Source: Pyxidicoccus xibeiensis | GTDB taxonomy: Bacteria; Myxococcota; Myxococcia; Myxococcales; Myxococcaceae | DNA length: 64,000 nucleotides | Assembly: GCF_024198175.1 (NCBI RefSeq) | Contig: NZ_JAJVKV010000001.1 | Span: 1-64,000, forward strand | Direction of reading: 5' to 3' | Shown: positions 61,501 to 64,000 of the stretch, one piece after another | How the letters are laid out: each line of letters begins with the position of its first letter | How positions within the stretch are numbered: position 1 is the first letter of the stretch | Made by a program: the position numbers and the translations under genes | Notes under the pieces: model-generated | Seen by the model: only the letters and a program-made list of their open reading frames with translations | Database searches by the model: none | What the model was told of the DNA's origin: nothing

Positions 61501-61732
61501 CCGGCGCTCCATTCATCGCCGTTTCAATCGGCGTGGTGACGAGCGTCTCCACTTCTTCCGGAGACAGCCCGCCCGCCTCCGTCATCACCGTCACCGTGGG
61601 ACGGTTGAGGTCGGGGAACACGTCCACGGGCAGGCGCGTGACGGCCCAGCCGCCGTAGAGCAGCAGCGCCACCGCCGCCAGCACCACGAAGAGGCGGTGA
61701 CGCAGCGCCGTCAGGATGACGTGGTCAATCAT
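58556..61732 (-). CDS. CzcA-like heavy-metal RND pump, second system
   Basis: 1058 residues from the ATG at 61732, overlapping the adaptor stop by ATGA. Full-length HME-RND pump with about 12 membrane segments. TM4 reads AVGELVDDAIVDVENV with a double Asp (403/404) and an upstream Glu, unlike the first system's AVGLLVDAAIIVTEN, so the two pumps belong to different HME subclasses and probably carry different metals. Other motifs: LPVDVFPDLNRPTVTV, FATLIVVLVFVPLFALGG and HPVATVILGGLISSTLLDLLVTPAVFY. Central component of the second efflux operon. Confidence 0.92.
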   Translation of the reverse strand: MIDHVILTALRHRLFVVLAAVALLLYGGWAVTRLPVDVFPDLNRPTVTVMTEAGGLSPEEVETLVTTPIETAMNGAPGVQRVRSSSGVGLSIVYVEFDWGTDIYLDRQLVSERLQVARERLPRDVTPHLAPVSSIMGEILLLGVQSEGDATSPLELRSLADWTLRQRLLTIPGIAQVTVLGGGVKQLQVRVQPEKLLAFGLTFEDVERAAGFSQGNTTGGFVEKGGREYLVRNLARSASVEDLAGTVVAVRDGVPVRLSQVADVVVGPAVKRGDGGMNGRPAVILAVQKQPGASTLDLTDKVEAAMKELQGTLPKDVRVEPLFRQADFIHAAIGNVAEALRDGALLVVLVLFLFLVNLRTTAITLTAIPLSLVITALVMKAFGLSINTLTLGGLAVAVGELVDDAIVDVENVYRRLKENRAKAHPEPPLRVIFKASSEVRGSIVFATLIVVLVFVPLFALGGIEGRLFAPLGVAYIVSILASLLVSLTVTPALCAYLLPKGRFLEHGDGALVRWLKARARRVLDVALAHPRPVMTGAAVLVFAAAAVVPFLGRSFLPPFNEGTATVTVVAPPGTSLEESNRFGLLAERLVAAVPEVKTVGRRTGRAEQDEHAEGVHYSELDVDFKEGGRPREEVLADLRQQLSVLPGMSVSVGQPISHRLDHLLSGIRAQVAVKLFGQDLDVLRAKAEEVRALMAGVPGIVDLQVEQQTLIPQLQVKLKRDEASRLGVQPGAMAEQLEKAFNGVVVGQVLEGQRTFDVLVRYDERARVDAEAFRRALVDTPSGARVPVAAVAEVVESQGPNVIHHDHLQRRIVVMANVAGRDLGSAVEEVREKVAAQVTLPPGAFVTYEGQFESQQSATRLIALLSLLSLGGMFLVLYAHFRSVRLVLQVMLNIPLALVGSVTAVVLTGQPLSVATLVGFITLCGIASRNTIMLISHYLHLVEVEGETFSRELVLRGSLERLVPVLMTALTAGLALVPLALAAGAPGKEILHPVATVILGGLISSTLLDLLVTPAVFYRFGRPALERYLARKAAARAEEDTALPAAVPPAERLASSTL

Positions 61733-62937
61733 CTGGCGCCCCCGCGAGCCATGCGCAGCGCCGCGACGCCACCCACCACCACCCGCTCGCCCTGCCTCAG
61801 GCCGTCGCGCACCTCGCGCCACTCGCCATCACGGCCGCCGACCACCACTGACCGGAGCTCGAACGCCTCGGGCGCGGTGTGGACGAAGACATAGGTGCGG
61901 CCCTCCTCCTCGAGGACGGCGGCGGCGGGCACCGCCACCGCGTCCCGCCGGCCGCCCTCGCCGATGGCCACGTCCACGAACATGCCCGGCCGCAGGCGGC
62001 CCTCGCGGTTGTCCGCCTCGAAGAGCACGCGCACGCTGCGCGAGTCCTCCTCCACCACCTGGCCCACGTGGTACAGCCGCGCCGCGAAGTGCTTGCCCTC
62101 GTACGCGGGCGTGGCCACCAGCGCGCCGGAGGCCCCCTCCACGCGTGCCACGTCGCCCTCGTACACGCGCGCGTCCACCCAGATGACGGAGGCGTCCAGC
62201 ACCGCGAAGAGCGGGCGCGACGGGTCCACCTGCTCACCCACCGTGGCCCGCGCCTCCACCAGCACGCCGTCGATGGGCGCCACCAGCGAGTAGCGCGCCG
62301 CGCCCTGCCCCAGGCGCGCGCCAGCGAGCAGATCCCTCGCGGCCTTCGCACGCCCCAGCTCCTGCTCCGCCGTGCTCACGCCCAGCCGGGCCTGCTGCAC
62401 TTCCTTCTCCGCCACCACGCCCTGGAGTGACTCCAGGCGCGCCAGGTCACGACGCGCCTGCTCCAGCGTCGCCTGCGCGCGAGACGCCTCCGCCTCCGCC
62501 TGGATGTAGCCCGTGGAGATGCCCGTCGCCTCGGAGGCGGACAGGCTCTGCTGCACCAGCGCCAGCACCTGGCCGCGCTTCACCCGCTGCCCCACCAGCG
62601 GCACCGACGCCCCGGAGGCCACCACGCGGCCCGCCACCGGCGCGGAGACCTGCGCATAGCGGTCCGTGCGCGGCACCACCTTCCCGGGAGCCACCAGCCG
62701 CGACTCCAGCGAGCGCACCACGGCCCGCTGCGTGCGCACCTCCAGGAGGAACTGCGTCTCCTTCGGCACGGTGAAGGCCATGCCGGGGATGACGGGCTGC
62801 TGCTGCTCGGGCCGCAGCGGCAGGTGGTTCTCACCCTCGTGCGCGTGGGCCTCGGGGAGCACACCGAGCGCGGCACATATAAAGGATACGAGCAGCAGCG
62901 CACGCGACGGGGAGGACAAGGTCACCACTCCACTCAC
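61729..62937 (-). CDS. CzcB-like RND adaptor, second system
   Basis: 402 residues from a GTG at 62937 that overlaps the previous stop (GTGA). Signal peptide ends EAHAHEG, followed by GENHLPLRPEQQQ. Membrane-fusion features: QVSAPVAGRVVASGASVPLVGQ, a long Ala/Glu/Arg hairpin (about 150-215), SLVAPIDGVLVEARATVGEQVDP and RLRPGMFVDVAIGEGG. Not a lipoprotein, unlike the adaptor of the first system. It links the pump to the TolC-like gene two places upstream in the operon. Confidence 0.9.
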   Translation of the reverse strand: MSGVVTLSSPSRALLLVSFICAALGVLPEAHAHEGENHLPLRPEQQQPVIPGMAFTVPKETQFLLEVRTQRAVVRSLESRLVAPGKVVPRTDRYAQVSAPVAGRVVASGASVPLVGQRVKRGQVLALVQQSLSASEATGISTGYIQAEAEASRAQATLEQARRDLARLESLQGVVAEKEVQQARLGVSTAEQELGRAKAARDLLAGARLGQGAARYSLVAPIDGVLVEARATVGEQVDPSRPLFAVLDASVIWVDARVYEGDVARVEGASGALVATPAYEGKHFAARLYHVGQVVEEDSRSVRVLFEADNREGRLRPGMFVDVAIGEGGRRDAVAVPAAAVLEEEGRTYVFVHTAPEAFELRSVVVGGRDGEWREVRDGLRQGERVVVGGVAALRMARGGAR

Positions 62938-63545
62938 AGCATCCCCCTCTTGCGGCGCGACACCCACCATGCACCCGCTCCCACCATCAGCGCCACGCCG
63001 CCCGCCACTCCCCAGGCAAGCCAGCCGTCGGCATGCTCGTGGTCCTCGGAACCCTCGGACGTCTCCGCGTCCACGTGCACCGTCCCCAGCGCCAGCACAT
63101 CCACCGAGTCACCTCGCGTCACGGTCGCCACCGCCACCAGCTCCTGCTCGGGCTTCAGCTCCGCCTCGGCCACGTAGACACCCGGCGACTCCATCCTCGG
63201 CACCAGCGACTGCACGGCCGCGCCGGTCAGCGTCAGCTCCACCTGGGCGCCACTCACGGGCGCGTTCGTCATGCTGTCCGCCACCAGGAGTCGCAGCGGC
63301 GTCTTCGGACCCGTCGGCTGCTCCGGGTGCTTGAGCACCACCTCGAACACGTCGCCCGTCGCCGCGAGCACATGCAGCGCCTCCTGCATGGGGACCCTCG
63401 CGGGAGCCGCGCCGTGCGACTCGCCCTCGTGTGCCCCGGCCACGACGGGCAGGGACAGGCACACCGCCGTCAGCAGCCACGCGGAGGCTCGCCGCGTGGC
63501 CTGCCCTCTCGTTGGAGCACCCGACTTCACGCCCGTGTGTCTCAT
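62934..63545 (-). CDS. Exported membrane-anchored protein of the RND operon
   Basis: 203 residues. N-terminal signal with AGAHEGESHG; a single beta-sandwich domain (about 60-155) with VFEVVLKHPEQP and NAPVSGAQVELTLTG, similar in pattern to FixH/YtkA-like domains; an acidic/His patch (EGSEDHEHADG); one membrane segment (about 175-195) and a basic tail RRKRG. It overlaps both neighbours by 4 bases. Such proteins are found between outer-membrane and adaptor genes of CusB/CzcB-type operons; a metal-handling role is inferred from position and His content. Confidence 0.7.
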   Translation of the reverse strand: MRHTGVKSGAPTRGQATRRASAWLLTAVCLSLPVVAGAHEGESHGAAPARVPMQEALHVLAATGDVFEVVLKHPEQPTGPKTPLRLLVADSMTNAPVSGAQVELTLTGAAVQSLVPRMESPGVYVAEAELKPEQELVAVATVTRGDSVDVLALGTVHVDAETSEGSEDHEHADGWLAWGVAGGVALMVGAGAWWVSRRKRGML

Positions 63546-64000
63546 CGCGGCACCCCTCCCGTGGGCATCCGGCCTTCCGCTCGCAGCAATGCCGTGCGCG
63601 CGCGGACCCGCTCCGCCGCCGCGTCGACCGCATCCTGTCTCGCGGCAAAGGCCCTGTCCCGCGCCAACAGCAGCGCATCCAACCCCAGCTCGCCCCCTTC
63701 GTAAGCTCGCCGCACCAGGTCGAGGTTGCGCTCGATGGCGGGCCGGGCCGCCTCCAGCGCCGCATGCGCCGTGCTCGCCGCTTCGAAGGCGCTGCGTGCC
63801 GCGACGGACTCCGCCTCCACCTCGCGCTGGCGGGCCACGCGCTCCGCCTCACGCGCCGAGCGCCGCGCCCGGGCCTCCGCCAGCTCGCGCTGGTTGCGCT
63901 CCCACAGCGGCAGCGGCACCGACAGCCGCGCGACCAGCAGGTGCTCTGTGTGCAGGTCCGTGAGCGCGCCATGGGACTCGGGCCGTCGCTCGCGCTCGTA
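63542..64000 (-). CDS. TolC-family outer-membrane efflux protein (partial)
   Basis: The gene continues beyond the right edge, so the N-terminal signal and first repeat are not visible. The visible C-terminal part is a long Ala/Arg/Glu-rich helical repeat (RREAEVAARQ-like heptads), then AIERNLDLVRRAYEGGELGLDALLLARD, the conserved end of OEP repeats in CzcC-like proteins. Its stop overlaps the next start by ATGA. It is the outer-membrane channel of the second RND system. Confidence 0.82.
   Translation of the reverse strand, partial: YERERRPESHGALTDLHTEHLLVARLSVPLPLWERNQRELAEARARRSAREAERVARQREVEAESVAARSAFEAASTAHAALEAARPAIERNLDLVRRAYEGGELGLDALLLARDRAFAARQDAVDAAAERVRARTALLRAEGRMPTGGVPR

Noticed and set aside
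1-64000. CRISPR arrays, tRNA or rRNA genes, prophage genes
   Set aside because: Looked for regularly spaced short repeats, cloverleaf or rRNA-like stretches and phage structural genes; none was seen.

Overview
The window is dense, very GC-rich DNA with few gaps, many 4-base stop/start overlaps and frequent GTG starts. Several families are typical of myxobacteria: a SitA6/SitI6-type toxin-immunity pair, a DUF2378 protein, a CorE-like sigma factor, and many lipoproteins and hybrid kinases. It is most likely a Myxococcus/Corallococcus-type chromosome. I saw no rRNA, tRNA, CRISPR array, transposase or integrase.

Layout. 1-4071: three tandem lipoprotein paralogues of the EreA/ChaN-like fold, the first cut by the window edge. 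4157-8798: ferritin-like protein, SemiSWEET, a LigD without its phosphoesterase domain, a DMT transporter and a STAS-like protein. 8875-18323: a five-gene operon of exported proteins (DUF1549/DUF1588-like with a haem motif, small lipoprotein, Tat-exported DUF1501, c-type-haem lipoprotein, FG-GAP lipoprotein). 18494: DUF420 membrane protein. 19061-23565: red-light operon (haem oxygenase, bacteriophytochrome, response regulator, hybrid kinase) whose genes all overlap. 23728-26009: phosphoesterase and the sitA6/sitI6-like pair. 26019-34926: Lhr helicase, a PAS/PAC remnant, DUF2378, a REC-PAS kinase, a PLP enzyme and an amidase.

35030 to the right edge is mainly metal homeostasis. A first CzcCBA-type RND system (35456-40999) is preceded by a small Cys-rich exported protein. 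A copper-type group follows (42349-46587: heavy-metal-binding lipoprotein, TolC-like lipoprotein, Tat multicopper oxidase, acetolactate-decarboxylase-like lipoprotein). Further on are a P1B copper ATPase (53011-55497) and a second RND operon on the minus strand (57381-64000) ending in a CorE-like ECF sigma factor with a Cys-rich tail. Together these suggest periplasmic copper oxidation and binding, inner-membrane export, trans-envelope efflux and a metal-sensing transcription switch.

A three-gene cassette with less GC-biased codons (46965-51431) interrupts the metal region: an alpha/beta-hydrolase, a caspase-like protease and an unrecognised 677-residue protein with an HTH. It lies between an intact Rieske oxygenase gene and a diverged 62-bp copy of that gene's 3' end, as if inserted there. 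It is the best candidate for an undescribed system, probably a protease-triggered lipase/effector conflict system, but that function is inferred.
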